A stretch of 64,000 nucleotides of DNA, from the NCBI RefSeq assembly GCF_000688335.1, contig NZ_JHZX01000001.1:3038001-3102000 (forward strand), given 5' to 3'. Of the stretch, positions 22,409 to 30,822 are shown piece after piece. How positions within the stretch are numbered: position 1 is the first letter of the stretch; each line of letters starts with the position of its first letter. The stretch is from Sediminibacter sp. Hel_I_10 (GTDB taxonomy: Bacteria; Bacteroidota; Bacteroidia; Flavobacteriales; Flavobacteriaceae). A program made the translations under genes and the position numbers. A model generated the notes under the pieces. It did not search any database, was not told where the DNA came from, and worked only from the letters and a program-made list of their open reading frames with translations.

Positions 22409-22620
22409 AATACAGATAGAAAATGGTACAATTTATGTTCTTCCAATTACAAGCCATAAACAAAGGAAAATTACATAGTATTTTATCAAAAAGTAATTAA
22501 AAGCACCAAATGATACCACCAATCTAACTACCCTAGCAAAACCTATTGTTGCTTAGTATCAAAGCATGCACCTCTTTTTTCTCTATTTTTAAAACTTTTA
22601 AAAAGTGATTCAATTCAACA

Positions 22621-23208
22621 ATGCATACACTAGAAGTTCCCAATACAGATATTGAAAATTTTATTTACTGTCTAGAGGTCGTTCCCGATATTGATACTGC
22701 CGAAAGCACCGAAGTGGTTAAAATTCTGGAAGACATCGCCTTAAATCAAAACATTAGTAGTATTTACAAAGCATGCGACACCATTGAAGGTTTAGAGGAA
22801 AGTTTAAGCTATTTGCTTTATGACGACCATAACTTTGATGGCTACGAAATTATCTATCTGGTATTACCGGGAGAGGCAAACAATATTTTAATCAATGACT
22901 ATTATTATAGCATAGAGGAGATTGCAGAACTCTTTGAAGGTAAAATGGGTGGTAAAATCATACACTTTGCCAATAAAAAGGTCCTAGATCTCACGGATGA
23001 GGAGTCTCAATATTTTCTCGATGTTACTGGTGCTCGAGCTATATCTGGCTACGGGTTTCCTTCTGAAAACATGTCCAGTGCCTTTACCATAGATCGGGTG
23101 TTTTTCAGTCAGTTTTATGAGAATGATGATTTAAGGGAAGTGGTGGAAACTATGTTTCGGAAGCATTACAATTTGTGTAAAATGCTCGATTTTAGATTGT
23201 ATTATTGA
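22621..23208 (+). CDS. Acidic hypothetical protein, unknown function
   Basis: A 195-residue soluble, acidic protein (rich in Asp, Glu and Tyr) with no signal peptide or transmembrane helix. It begins MHTLEVPNTDIENFIYCLEVVPD and ends LCKMLDFRLYY. I recognise no family or catalytic motif. It lies 212 nt after parE and is convergent with the DinB-like gene; there is no sign of an operon partner. It is called coding from frame length and normal codon use. Confidence 0.6.
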   Translation: MHTLEVPNTDIENFIYCLEVVPDIDTAESTEVVKILEDIALNQNISSIYKACDTIEGLEESLSYLLYDDHNFDGYEIIYLVLPGEANNILINDYYYSIEEIAELFEGKMGGKIIHFANKKVLDLTDEESQYFLDVTGARAISGYGFPSENMSSAFTIDRVFFSQFYENDDLREVVETMFRKHYNLCKMLDFRLYY

Positions 23209-23303
23209 TCAAAGTGGTATTCGCCGCAACTATAAAATGATAGGCTTAGAATAGAAACCCCATAATTTAGGGACGCTAATTTCTCAGCGATTGGTATTGG
23301 TTT

Positions 23304-23777
23304 TTATTGTAAGCCTTGCAGGCGTAGGAGCATGGCCAATTGACCAATATGATAAGAATTGTGTTCTATCACTAACAGCAATTCCCGAATTAAAGTATGA
23401 TTTTCACTATGCTTGACCGGTTTTAATAGGTCATTTTGTTCATCTCCAATAAAATCTGCTAGCTTTTTCCGCTCAGTAAAAAAAGAACTTTTGAGCGATT
23501 CCCAAGCTTCATTGTTTTCTGGTGATTGTTCTCTAGGCCAATAATCATCTGGCCAATCATGGCTCGTGTATGCGTCGGCAGCGCAATAATCCAAAATATC
23601 TTTCTGGGCAAATCTAATATGGTAAAAAAGCTCGTAAAACGAATAGGGTAAACCGTAAGATCGCTCACCTAATTTTTCAAAATCAATGGCTTCCAGAAAT
23701 TTTGAGATATTTGAAAATGCCGCTCCACCCTCAAGATGTTTAATTACAATGTGGCGCAACGCCTGTTCATTAGTCAT
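23304..23777 (-). CDS. DinB-superfamily protein
   Basis: A 157-residue four-helix-bundle protein of the DinB/YfiT superfamily. The likely metal-ligand histidines are visible in SFYELFYHIRFAQ (about 46-58) and in the C-terminal VIEHNSYHIGQLAML. Members are metal-dependent and include thiol (bacillithiol, mycothiol) transferases, but most Bacteroidota members are uncharacterised. It seems to be transcribed alone, as a terminator for upstream minus-strand transcription lies at 23858-23891. Confidence 0.8.
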   Translation of the reverse strand: MTNEQALRHIVIKHLEGGAAFSNISKFLEAIDFEKLGERSYGLPYSFYELFYHIRFAQKDILDYCAADAYTSHDWPDDYWPREQSPENNEAWESLKSSFFTERKKLADFIGDEQNDLLKPVKHSENHTLIRELLLVIEHNSYHIGQLAMLLRLQGLQ

Positions 23778-23857
23778 ATGTTGTTCTCAAGTTAATTCTT
23801 AAAATAGTACCGCACCGTGTTTGTGATGCGTCTACAATTAATTATTTCGGAAATGTA

Positions 23858-23891
23858 ATAAAAAAAACCTGCTCCGTAATGCGGGGCAGGT
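23858..23891 (-). terminator. Rho-independent terminator (minus strand)
   Basis: Reading on the minus strand, a GC-rich hairpin (arms ACCTGC / GCAGGT, loop around GCATTACG) is followed by a run of T (the A-run at 23858-23867 on the plus strand). It lies 54 nt past the stop of the 48-residue gene and so supports that gene being transcribed. Confidence 0.75.
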
Positions 23892-23944
23892 GAATTGGGG
23901 CGTAAAGGCAAATATAACCTCTCGCTAAAGACGGTCATAAGACG

Positions 23945-24091
23945 TCAATTTTCTTTATATCCTTCATCGCCTTGTGGAGGGTGATCGTAACCACCGTTGG
24001 AATCTTTGCGCTTGTGAGAATTTTTGTTCACGTCTATTTGGTTTGAATTCTCATCGGAATTCTTAGTCTGTTTGTTTTTTTCTTCACTCAT
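23945..24091 (-). CDS. Small hydrophilic protein (48 aa), unknown
   Basis: From ATG 24091 the frame encodes a 48-residue, very polar peptide starting MSEEKNKQTKNSDENSN and ending GGYDHPPQGDEGYKEN, rich in Asn, Lys, Asp and Glu and probably disordered. A 13-codon longer frame from 24130 is possible but adds a hydrophobic MFLNYFLNKN segment. A strong terminator downstream on the same strand supports real expression. No family is recognised. Confidence 0.5.
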   Translation of the reverse strand: MSEEKNKQTKNSDENSNQIDVNKNSHKRKDSNGGYDHPPQGDEGYKEN

Positions 24092-24496
24092 GGTTTCAAT
24101 GTTTTTGTTCAAAAAATAATTTAAAAACATTCTGGAAGATGGCTTAGGGCAATTGCATTTAAAATGGACTCAAAAGCTAAAGCATGAGTCTTGAGATGTG
24201 TTAACATGCCAGTTTTATAGTCGCCCAAATAATGAGATTATTTTAGTCAAGCGTCTACATAGATCTATAAAACATTAGAATCTTTTAAAGTTTTTAGATC
24301 ATTAAAGTCAAGTTTTTCACGTTTTAAAGCAATACATCTTCAAGAAAATGGAGTACTTGTCAAGCCATATCTTAAGCTCAAGCCTAGTTGTTGATTTTTG
24401 AAAAAATTCACTTAAATTTATAAGTGTCAATTCATTAGAGCTTATCACGTGCTATAGGCTATTTTGCTTTTACCAACCCATTTATTTGCGCAACCC
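24092..24496. other. Gene-poor spacer upstream of the paoABC-like operon
   Basis: I see no convincing gene here. The only structured element is the inverted repeat CACTTA-6 nt-TAAGTG at 24409-24426, 70 nt before the first subunit gene, which could be an operator. Confidence 0.4.
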
Positions 24497-25111
24497 ATGA
24501 AAAACAAACCCACCAAGAATCCATTTCTTTTAAATGAGATCAACGTCACGCTCAAAGTCAATAGTACCAAGCAATCCCTCACTTTAGATTCCAGAACCAG
24601 TTTGCTGGATGCCTTACGAGAGCATCTTGCGCTCACGGGCACTAAAAAAGGTTGTGATCATGGGCAATGTGGTGCCTGCACCGTCATCATGGATGGAAAG
24701 CGTCAGTTGTCTTGTTTAACCTTAGCGGCAACTTGCGACGGTGCCGAAGTGACTACTGTGGAAGGATTGGCTAAAAAGAATGAGCTGCATCCCTTGCAAG
24801 CGGCTTTTGTCAAACATGACGGATTTCAATGTGGCTATTGCACACCGGGCCAAATCTGTTCCTCTGTAGCGCTTTTGGAAGAGGCTAAAAATGGTGAGGC
24901 CAGTTATGTTACAGAAGATGTGAGAACCATCCAAAAAGATTTAAAGCTTTCCGAAGAAGACATTAGAGAACGACTTTCAGGAAATATCTGCCGTTGCGGT
25001 GCCTACAATAATATCGTTCAGGCATTTAAAGAAGTGCATTCTGGTGATGATGAAAAACCGACTTGGGAATTTGCTACCGAATCCCAAATGAAAAACGCCA
25101 AAAGCCACTAA
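24497..25111 (+). CDS. paoA: Aldehyde/xanthine dehydrogenase-family [2Fe-2S] subunit (PaoA-like)
   Basis: A 204-residue small subunit of a molybdo-hydroxylase. A plant-ferredoxin-type [2Fe-2S] domain shows GTKKGCDHGQCGACTV and a later Cys at RQLSC; the helical [2Fe-2S] domain shows CGYCTPGQ and NICRCGAY. It moves electrons between the Mo site and FAD. I prefer ATG 24497; a TTG start at 24464 would extend it by 11 residues. I see no Tat signal here, unlike E. coli PaoA. It is first in a three-gene operon with the FAD and Mo subunits. Confidence 0.92.
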   Translation: MKNKPTKNPFLLNEINVTLKVNSTKQSLTLDSRTSLLDALREHLALTGTKKGCDHGQCGACTVIMDGKRQLSCLTLAATCDGAEVTTVEGLAKKNELHPLQAAFVKHDGFQCGYCTPGQICSSVALLEEAKNGEASYVTEDVRTIQKDLKLSEEDIRERLSGNICRCGAYNNIVQAFKEVHSGDDEKPTWEFATESQMKNAKSH

Positions 25112-25160
25112 ACGTTTCCTATTTCAGCAGTAATCCTTACCAATTTTAAAGACGTAACCC

Positions 25161-26147
25161 ATGAGACCATTTACATATACAGGCGCCAAAAGCAAAGACG
25201 AGGCACTACAGGCATTTCACAACAGCTCCCATTATTTAGCTGGCGGTACCAATTTAATTGATTTGATGAAAGAGCACGTGGCCCAACCAGAACAGTTAAT
25301 TCAAGTGAAGAACCTTAAATTTAAAAACATTAGTGCCAATAAAAAGGGTGGCTATACTTTAGGCGCCATGCTAAGCAATGCAGACACGGCCAATCATAAA
25401 GACATTCGTAGCCACTATCCGCTCTTATCTATGGCAATGCTCTCTGCAGCAACGGCACAAATCCGTAATATGGCCACCAACGGCGGCAACTTGTTACAGC
25501 GTACCCGATGTCCCTATTTTTTTGAAACGTCCATGCCCTGCAACAAACGAGAACCAGGATCTGGTTGTGGTGCTTTAAAAGGAATGAATGCCCAACACGC
25601 TATTTTTGGGTATAGTGAGGCTTGTATTGCCACCCATCCGTCAGACATGTGCGTGGCGCTTGCAGCCATTGGAGCAACGGTTGAGGTGCAACAACGCGAC
25701 GGGAATTCTAGGCACATTGACTTTTCAGAGTTTCATCGTCTGCCTGGAGACCAACCCGAAAAAGACACCAATTTAGAAACAGGGGAGTTAATCACTGCCA
25801 TCCATCTTCCCAAACCTGTGTTGTCAAATCACTATGCCTATGTGAAAATACGAGAACGGTCTAGCTATGCCTTTGCGTTGATTTCGGTGGCGGCAGGGTT
25901 TCAAATAGAAAACGATAAAATTTCAGAGATTGGATTGGCCATGGGCGGTGTGGCGCACAAACCTTGGAAACTGACCAAAGCAGAAGATTTCCTATTAGGA
26001 AAACAACCAACCGAGGCCAATTTTAAAAAGGCCGCAGATCTCGCCATGGCAGATGCCAAGCCTTTTGAAGACAACGCCTACAAGGTACAAATGGGTAAAA
26101 ATGCCATTGTTAGAGCGCTTAATGAAGCTAAGGAAAAAGCCGTTTAA
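25161..26147 (+). CDS. paoB: FAD-binding subunit with extra Fe-S loop (PaoB-like)
   Basis: A 328-residue medium subunit with the CO-dehydrogenase-flavoprotein fold: LAGGTNLIDLMK (26-37) and ATNGGNLLQRTRCPYF (105-120) contact FAD. An inserted loop contains four cysteines, Cys117, Cys127, Cys136 and Cys155, the pattern found in E. coli PaoB and 4-hydroxybenzoyl-CoA reductase, where it holds an additional [4Fe-4S] cluster. This supports a PaoABC-type aldehyde oxidoreductase over a classical xanthine dehydrogenase. The gene lies between the Fe-S and Mo subunits with short gaps. Confidence 0.9.
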   Translation: MRPFTYTGAKSKDEALQAFHNSSHYLAGGTNLIDLMKEHVAQPEQLIQVKNLKFKNISANKKGGYTLGAMLSNADTANHKDIRSHYPLLSMAMLSAATAQIRNMATNGGNLLQRTRCPYFFETSMPCNKREPGSGCGALKGMNAQHAIFGYSEACIATHPSDMCVALAAIGATVEVQQRDGNSRHIDFSEFHRLPGDQPEKDTNLETGELITAIHLPKPVLSNHYAYVKIRERSSYAFALISVAAGFQIENDKISEIGLAMGGVAHKPWKLTKAEDFLLGKQPTEANFKKAADLAMADAKPFEDNAYKVQMGKNAIVRALNEAKEKAV

Positions 26148-26177
26148 AAAGCCATTGGCACAAATTAAACCAACATT

Positions 26178-28355
26178 ATGAAAACAAAAAACGCATCCGG
26201 AGTAGGAAACGCCATCAATAGAGTAGAAGGTCAGCTTAAAGTAACAGGCCAGGCGACTTATGCTTCCGAATTTCAAATAGAAAACAAAGTTTACGGTCAA
26301 GGGATTAATAGCACGATTGCTAAGGGCGAAATCATTGCGATAGATACTTCCGAAGCAGAACAGTTGAAAGGTGTCCTCAAAATCATTACCTATAAAAATG
26401 CCGAGAAATTAAAAGGGTTTGATGAAGAACGGCCCGCATTGGCCACCGATAGTATTGCGCCAGTATTACAAAGCAACAAAGTGCATTACTATGGGGAATA
26501 TGTTGGTTTTGTGGTTGCTGAAACCTTTGAACAAGCACAATATGCGGCCTCTTTGGTTAAATTTAAGTATAAGGAAGATCCTAAGGCGGTGATCAATTTT
26601 GAAACATCGAAATCCAAAGCCTATAAACCGGGCAAAGACTCTGATTATAAACGAGGCGATTTTAAAAAAGGCCTATCGCAAGCTGATACTGTGATAGAAC
26701 ACACCTATCATACGCCCATTGAACACCACCACCCGATGGAACTTCATGCTACCATCGCCAGTTGGAACAATGGCAAAGTACTGGCCTACGCGAGTCAGCA
26801 AATTGTGGAAGATGCCGCCATTGCCATTTCAGGAACTTTTTTGATCCCGAAAAAGGATGTACGTGTGGTGGCTCATTATGTGGGTGGCGGTTTTGGTTCT
26901 AAATTGAATTTAGAGCGTCACGTCATCATGGCGGTCATGGCCTCAAAAATGGTTGGCAGACCTGTACAAGCAACAGTCACGCGTACTCAAATGTTTACCA
27001 ATACAGGTATGCGCCAAGCCAATAAGCAAACCGTACAACTGGGTGCTAAAACCAATGGAGAGCTCACCGCATTGTCTCATGATATTTTATCGCATACCTC
27101 CACCACGCAGGAGTTTCAAGAACCGTGTGGCTCTATGTCTAAAATGATGTATAAGGTTGCCAATGCCAAGATCTCAGAGCGCTTGATCCCTATGAATTTA
27201 CAGCAACCCTTTTCTATGAGAGCCCCAGGGGAGGCGACAGGCAGTTTTGCTTTGGAATCTGCCATGGATGAATTGGCGTGGAAACTCGATATGGACCCCA
27301 TTACCTTTCGGATCAAAAACGATACACAGGAGGATCTGAGCCAAGAAAAACCCTTCTCGTCACGATTGTTGGTAGAATGCCTGAACATTGGTGCTAAGAA
27401 ATTTGGTTGGGACCAACGCAAAATGAAACCGAGAGCACGTAAAAAAGGCAACTGGCTTATTGGCTACGGGGTGAGTGCAGCTGCTAGAGCCGCTCCTTAT
27501 AAAGAGACCCACGCCAAAGTGAAATTGCAATTAGAGAACAATACCGTAACGGCCACTTTACAGATGGATGCCACCGATATTGGGACGGGCAGCTATACCA
27601 TATTAGCACAAACCGTATCAGAATATCTCAACATCCCAGTAGCGCAAGTGGTGGTAGAACTAGGAGATTCAGATTATCCTATCACGCCAGGCTCTGGAGG
27701 CTCTTGGGGTGCTGCGTCTTATTGCAATGGCGCACGGTCTGCCTGTGAAAATGCGGTAAAGACCCTCAAGAAAAATCGCAACATCGGCAAAGATGAAACT
27801 ATTGAAATTTCAGAATTATTAAAGAAAAACCAGCTCACGGCTTTTGAAGCGGAAGGCTTGGCAAAACCCTCGTCCGAATTTGAGAAGCATTCCGTATTTT
27901 CATTTGGGGCCAATTTTACAGAGGTCTGGGTAGATCAAGATACTGGCATGTACAAAATTAAGCGCATGCTCAACGTGGGCGCAGCAGGTAAAATCTTAAA
28001 CCCTAAAACGGCTTACGGACAAGTGATTGGAGGTCTCACCATGGGTGCCGGTATGGTCATTGCCGAACAAACCCGAGTAGAACCTAATTTCGGTAATTTT
28101 ATTACCCGCTCTTTTGCCGATTACCACGTGCCCGTTAATTTGGATCTGGCCAATATTGATGTGGTCTTTTTACCAGAAGAAGATAAAATTGCCAATAAAA
28201 TGGGGGTTAAGGGCATTGGCGAACTAGGCATTACCAGTGTAGCCGCATCTATTGCCAACGCTATTTTTAATGCCACAGGAAAACGCATGCGCGATTTACC
28301 GATTACCCCAGAAAAGTTATTGATGGCCGAGGTGGAAGATGGGGTTGAGGTTTAA
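26178..28355 (+). CDS. paoC: Molybdopterin-binding catalytic subunit (PaoC/XdhA-like aldehyde oxidoreductase)
   Basis: A 725-residue large subunit of the xanthine-oxidase family, which binds molybdopterin (probably as the cytosine dinucleotide) and hydroxylates aldehydes or heterocycles. Signature stretches include GGGFGSK, MRAPGEATGSFALE, SGGSWGAAS and the C-terminal GVKGIGELG, whose Glu is the likely catalytic base. The last 344 bp, including that Glu, are repeated at 29618-29961 after the inserted mobile cassette, so the present 3' end may have been supplied by the cassette. Physiological substrate unknown. Confidence 0.92.
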   Translation: MKTKNASGVGNAINRVEGQLKVTGQATYASEFQIENKVYGQGINSTIAKGEIIAIDTSEAEQLKGVLKIITYKNAEKLKGFDEERPALATDSIAPVLQSNKVHYYGEYVGFVVAETFEQAQYAASLVKFKYKEDPKAVINFETSKSKAYKPGKDSDYKRGDFKKGLSQADTVIEHTYHTPIEHHHPMELHATIASWNNGKVLAYASQQIVEDAAIAISGTFLIPKKDVRVVAHYVGGGFGSKLNLERHVIMAVMASKMVGRPVQATVTRTQMFTNTGMRQANKQTVQLGAKTNGELTALSHDILSHTSTTQEFQEPCGSMSKMMYKVANAKISERLIPMNLQQPFSMRAPGEATGSFALESAMDELAWKLDMDPITFRIKNDTQEDLSQEKPFSSRLLVECLNIGAKKFGWDQRKMKPRARKKGNWLIGYGVSAAARAAPYKETHAKVKLQLENNTVTATLQMDATDIGTGSYTILAQTVSEYLNIPVAQVVVELGDSDYPITPGSGGSWGAASYCNGARSACENAVKTLKKNRNIGKDETIEISELLKKNQLTAFEAEGLAKPSSEFEKHSVFSFGANFTEVWVDQDTGMYKIKRMLNVGAAGKILNPKTAYGQVIGGLTMGAGMVIAEQTRVEPNFGNFITRSFADYHVPVNLDLANIDVVFLPEEDKIANKMGVKGIGELGITSVAASIANAIFNATGKRMRDLPITPEKLLMAEVEDGVEV
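28012..28355 (+). repeat. Left copy of 344-bp direct repeat (3' end of paoC)
   Basis: This segment aligns without gaps to 29618-29961 at a constant offset of 1606 bp. I count about 10 mismatches (roughly 97% identity), with three amino-acid changes. Similarity stops right at the TAA stop codon. The repeats bound the mobile mystery A/B cassette. Confidence 0.9.
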
Positions 28356-28464
28356 GGATTGCTAACAGAAACCTTTTCGATTTTAGTCACTAAAATTAAA
28401 AGTGAATAAGATAAAAGCGAATAGGTTGTAATTGTATTGTAGATAAAATGTAAAGCATAACAAT

Positions 28465-28492
28465 AAAAAGTCAGGGTATAGCCTGACTTTTT
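28465..28492 (+). terminator. Hairpin terminator after paoC, also first of three phased palindromes
   Basis: AAAAAGTCAGG and CCTGACTTTTT form an 11-bp stem with a 6-nt loop and a T-rich tail. Its core AGGGTATAGCCT is also the first of three related palindromes with centres 33 bp apart, so it may double as a binding site. Confidence 0.7.
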
Positions 28493-28501
28493 ATTTGTTT
28501 T

Positions 28502-28554
28502 TGTAAGGCTATAGCCTTACATTTGTGGTTTATTAGTCAGGCTATAACCTTACA
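28502..28554. promoter_or_regulatory. Tandem palindromic operators upstream of mobile mystery protein A
   Basis: A perfect 20-bp palindrome (TGTAAGGCTATAGCCTTACA, 28502-28521) is followed by an imperfect copy (28536-28554, core AGGCTATAACCT) ending just before the ATG at 28557. Together with the core at 28473-28484, the three centres (28478.5, 28511.5, 28544.5) are spaced exactly 33 bp apart, about three helical turns. They are probably binding sites for the XRE-type protein encoded next. Confidence 0.65.
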
Positions 28555-28556
28555 TT

Positions 28557-29015
28557 ATGAATCGAAAGAAATTACAACTAGAACAATTAAGCCGAAAACA
28601 GAACGGTTTTTCTGCTGCTGTAAACGTTGCGCTGCCACCTACTGGATGGCTTAAAGCCGTACGAACCTCTTTGGGAATGTCTTTACAGCAATTAGCGGAT
28701 AAATTATCTATTACAAGACAAAGTGTTCAGGAAATAGAAAAAAGAGAAAAGGAAGGTCAAATTACCCTCAATAATCTTAAGGAAGCTGCTAATGCATTAG
28801 ATATGCAATTGGTTTATGGTCTGGTTCCCAAAGATGGCACATTAGAAGATTTGATTGATCGTAAAGCCAAGGAGCTTGCTGTTCGTATCGTATCTAGAAC
28901 ATCAAATAATATGAAACTCGAAGATCAGGAAAACTCTAAGCAACGTATCAAAAAGGCTATTGAAGACCGCACAGCCATCATTAAAGATGAATTTCCAAAA
29001 ATGCTATGGGATTAG
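28557..29015 (+). CDS. Mobile mystery protein A (XRE-family DNA-binding protein)
   Basis: A 152-residue protein with a central helix-turn-helix of XRE type (about 40-60, GMSLQQLADKLSITRQSVQEIEKRE) and a basic N-terminus (MNRKKLQLEQLSRKQ). The whole sequence fits the family named mobile mystery protein A (TIGR02612), found with protein B in mobile contexts. Its gene overlaps that of protein B by 10 nt. The phased palindromes at the start codon point to autorepression, as for an antitoxin or regulator of the Fic partner. It lies inside the 344-bp repeats that interrupt the paoC region. Confidence 0.88.
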   Translation: MNRKKLQLEQLSRKQNGFSAAVNVALPPTGWLKAVRTSLGMSLQQLADKLSITRQSVQEIEKREKEGQITLNNLKEAANALDMQLVYGLVPKDGTLEDLIDRKAKELAVRIVSRTSNNMKLEDQENSKQRIKKAIEDRTAIIKDEFPKMLWD

Positions 29016-29605
29016 AGGATTTGGACTATATTGAAGGGCAAACGCCCATTGATGAAGAAGAAAAAGAGGGCCTAAAAATAGAAACGATTTCTACCAAAGC
29101 TGAATTGGATGAGTTTGAGCAACTCAATATTGAAGATGCTTTGCAATGGATTTTCAGTAAAAAGTTTAAACCCAAACACATATTTTCAGAAAAATTTGTA
29201 TGCGATTTGCATCAACGTATGTATGGCAATATTTGGGATTGGGCTGGACAATTTAGAAAGACCGATAAAAATATTGGTATTGATAAACATCAAATTTCTG
29301 TGCACCTTAAAGTGCTTTGTGACGACGCCCTATTTTGGGTAGAAAATAACACATATCCGCCCGATGAAATCGCCATCCGATTTAAACACCGTTTGGTAAG
29401 CATTCATTGTTTTGCAAATGGTAATGGCAGACATAGTAGAATAATGGCTGATATGATTATTGAAAAACTATTTGGTAAGAAGGCTTTTTCTTGGGGTATG
29501 AGTGATCTTTCAAATGCAGGTGATGCGCGATCTGCTTATCTTAACGCTGTAAAAAAAGCAGATTTAGAGGAATATCAAGCCTTATTAGATTTTGCAAGGT
29601 CTTAG
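29006..29605 (+). CDS. Mobile mystery protein B (Fic-domain protein)
   Basis: A 199-residue Fic/DOC-fold protein matching the mobile mystery protein B family (TIGR02613). The Fic loop HCFANGNGRHSR (134-145) is present with its catalytic His134 and both Arg residues, but the usual Asp/Glu Mg2+ ligand is Asn138, as I recall also for relatives in this family. A flap-like segment (GQFRKTDKNIGI, about 81-92) precedes it. Fic proteins transfer AMP or other phosphate groups to proteins; the target here is unknown. Translational coupling to protein A suggests a toxin-antitoxin-like pair. Confidence 0.88.
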   Translation: MGLEDLDYIEGQTPIDEEEKEGLKIETISTKAELDEFEQLNIEDALQWIFSKKFKPKHIFSEKFVCDLHQRMYGNIWDWAGQFRKTDKNIGIDKHQISVHLKVLCDDALFWVENNTYPPDEIAIRFKHRLVSIHCFANGNGRHSRIMADMIIEKLFGKKAFSWGMSDLSNAGDARSAYLNAVKKADLEEYQALLDFARS

Positions 29606-29617
29606 ATTCTAAATTGA

Positions 29618-29961
29618 CTTACGGAGAAGTGATTGGAGGTCTCACCATGGGTGCCGGCATGGTCATTGCCGAACAAACCCGAGTAGAACCTAATTTTGGG
29701 AATTTTATTACCCGCTCGTTTGCCGATTACCACGTGCCCGTTAATTTGGATCTGGCCAATATTGATGTGGTCTTTTTGCCAGAAGAAGATAAAATTGCCA
29801 ATAAAATGGGGATTAAGGGCATTGGCGAACTAGGCATTACCAGTGTAGCCGCATCTATTGCCAACGCTATTTTTAATGCCACAGGAAAACGCGTGCGCGA
29901 TTTACCGATTACCCCAGAAAAATTATTGATGGCTGAGGTGGAAGATGGGGTTGAGGTTTAA
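29618..29961 (+). pseudogene. paoC: Displaced paoC 3'-end fragment (right repeat copy)
   Basis: The fragment encodes the last 114 residues of the molybdo-subunit, from TYGEVIGGLTMGAG to VEDGVEV, including the catalytic GELG motif. It lacks every upstream domain and so cannot function alone, though the frame remains open. It starts 12 nt after the stop of the Fic gene. About 97% nucleotide identity to 28012-28355 with mostly synonymous changes suggests purifying selection in a related strain or a moderately old duplication. Confidence 0.88.
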
Positions 29962-30064
29962 ACCGTTTTTTTATCAATACATTTTGAATAGCGCATCCAA
30001 TAGTGATTAAAAATAGTCATCCGAGAGATTAATAAATGAATAGATTTCTGAAGTCCTATATGAT

Positions 30065-30670
30065 ATGAGAATTTTAATGTTTACTTTCATCTTAATGACC
30101 TCTTGTCTATCCAAGAGCGATAAAACGTTGAATACTTCTGAAACACATCTAAATAACGAACACAATACTATGAGCAAGACAACCATTTATAATTTTGTAG
30201 AACAAGGTAAGGGCAAATGGCGCGTTCAGGACGACGTCGTTATGGGAGGCCGTTCTGATAGTCAACTTAAAATGACGGAAGATAGCAGAGCACGATTTTC
30301 TGGTCGTATTTCACTTGAAAATGATGGCGGTTTTTGCTCCATTCATCAAACTACCGAAAAAGAGCCTTATGTGATTGCTGAACATTACTCAAACTTTGTA
30401 CTCACTGTAAAAGGCGATGGAAAGGATTATAATTTTAGGGTAAGAACACCTAAAGGACGCCACTCCTATGCTTTTACGTTTTCTACGGAAGGCGGTTCCG
30501 ATTGGGAAAAAATCAGCATTCCATTTCATTTGATGGAAGCTACCTTTCACGGTGAACCCGTAGACGTCCCTAATTATAAAGGGGAGAACGTCGTAGAAAT
30601 GCAATTGTTAATTGGTAACGACAAAGAAGAAACCTTTGAAATTCTTATTGAATCTATAGAAGTCAACTAA
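30065..30670 (+). CDS. CIA30-family (NDUFAF1-like) lipoprotein
   Basis: A 201-residue protein with a short lipoprotein signal (MRILMFTFILMTSC, Cys14) and a CIA30 domain: WRVQDDVVMGGRSDSQLKM, FSGRISLENDGGFCSIHQ and DWEKISIPF are typical. The domain adopts a galactose-binding-like jelly roll. The eukaryotic homologue assists complex I assembly; bacterial members are mostly uncharacterised, so the role stays open. It lies just downstream of the displaced paoC fragment. Confidence 0.82.
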   Translation: MRILMFTFILMTSCLSKSDKTLNTSETHLNNEHNTMSKTTIYNFVEQGKGKWRVQDDVVMGGRSDSQLKMTEDSRARFSGRISLENDGGFCSIHQTTEKEPYVIAEHYSNFVLTVKGDGKDYNFRVRTPKGRHSYAFTFSTEGGSDWEKISIPFHLMEATFHGEPVDVPNYKGENVVEMQLLIGNDKEETFEILIESIEVN

Positions 30671-30822
30671 TTAAGGATTTTAGTCGTTGGTTTTGTTTCG
30701 CTGATTTCCAAAGTATTGTGTTGTGGTACTAATTTAGCAATTAAAAACCGAATATAAAATCAGCTCAAATTTTTATAATGAAGCGAGTACTAGCCACACA
30801 TTTGAGACGGTATTGGCATAAA

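Larger units (their letters stand above)
28356..29961 (+). mobile_element. Inserted cassette: mobile mystery A/B plus duplicated paoC 3' end
   Basis: The unit of 1606 bp consists of about 1262 bp of unique DNA (palindromes, XRE gene, Fic gene) and one copy of the 344-bp paoC 3' end. No transposase or integrase is present and no terminal inverted repeats were seen. The structure fits a passenger element that keeps its target gene whole by bringing, or duplicating, the gene's end. Mechanism is inferred. Confidence 0.7.

Noticed and set aside
24464-24496. TTG start and signal peptide for the PaoA-like subunit
   Set aside because: The extension MLLPTHLFAQP is too short and polar for a Sec signal and lacks twin arginines; the ATG at 24497 is simpler.
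29614-29961. Independent gene for a 115-aa molybdo-subunit-like protein
   Set aside because: It is a copy of the paoC 3' end without cofactor-binding upstream domains or its own start region; treated as a displaced gene fragment.
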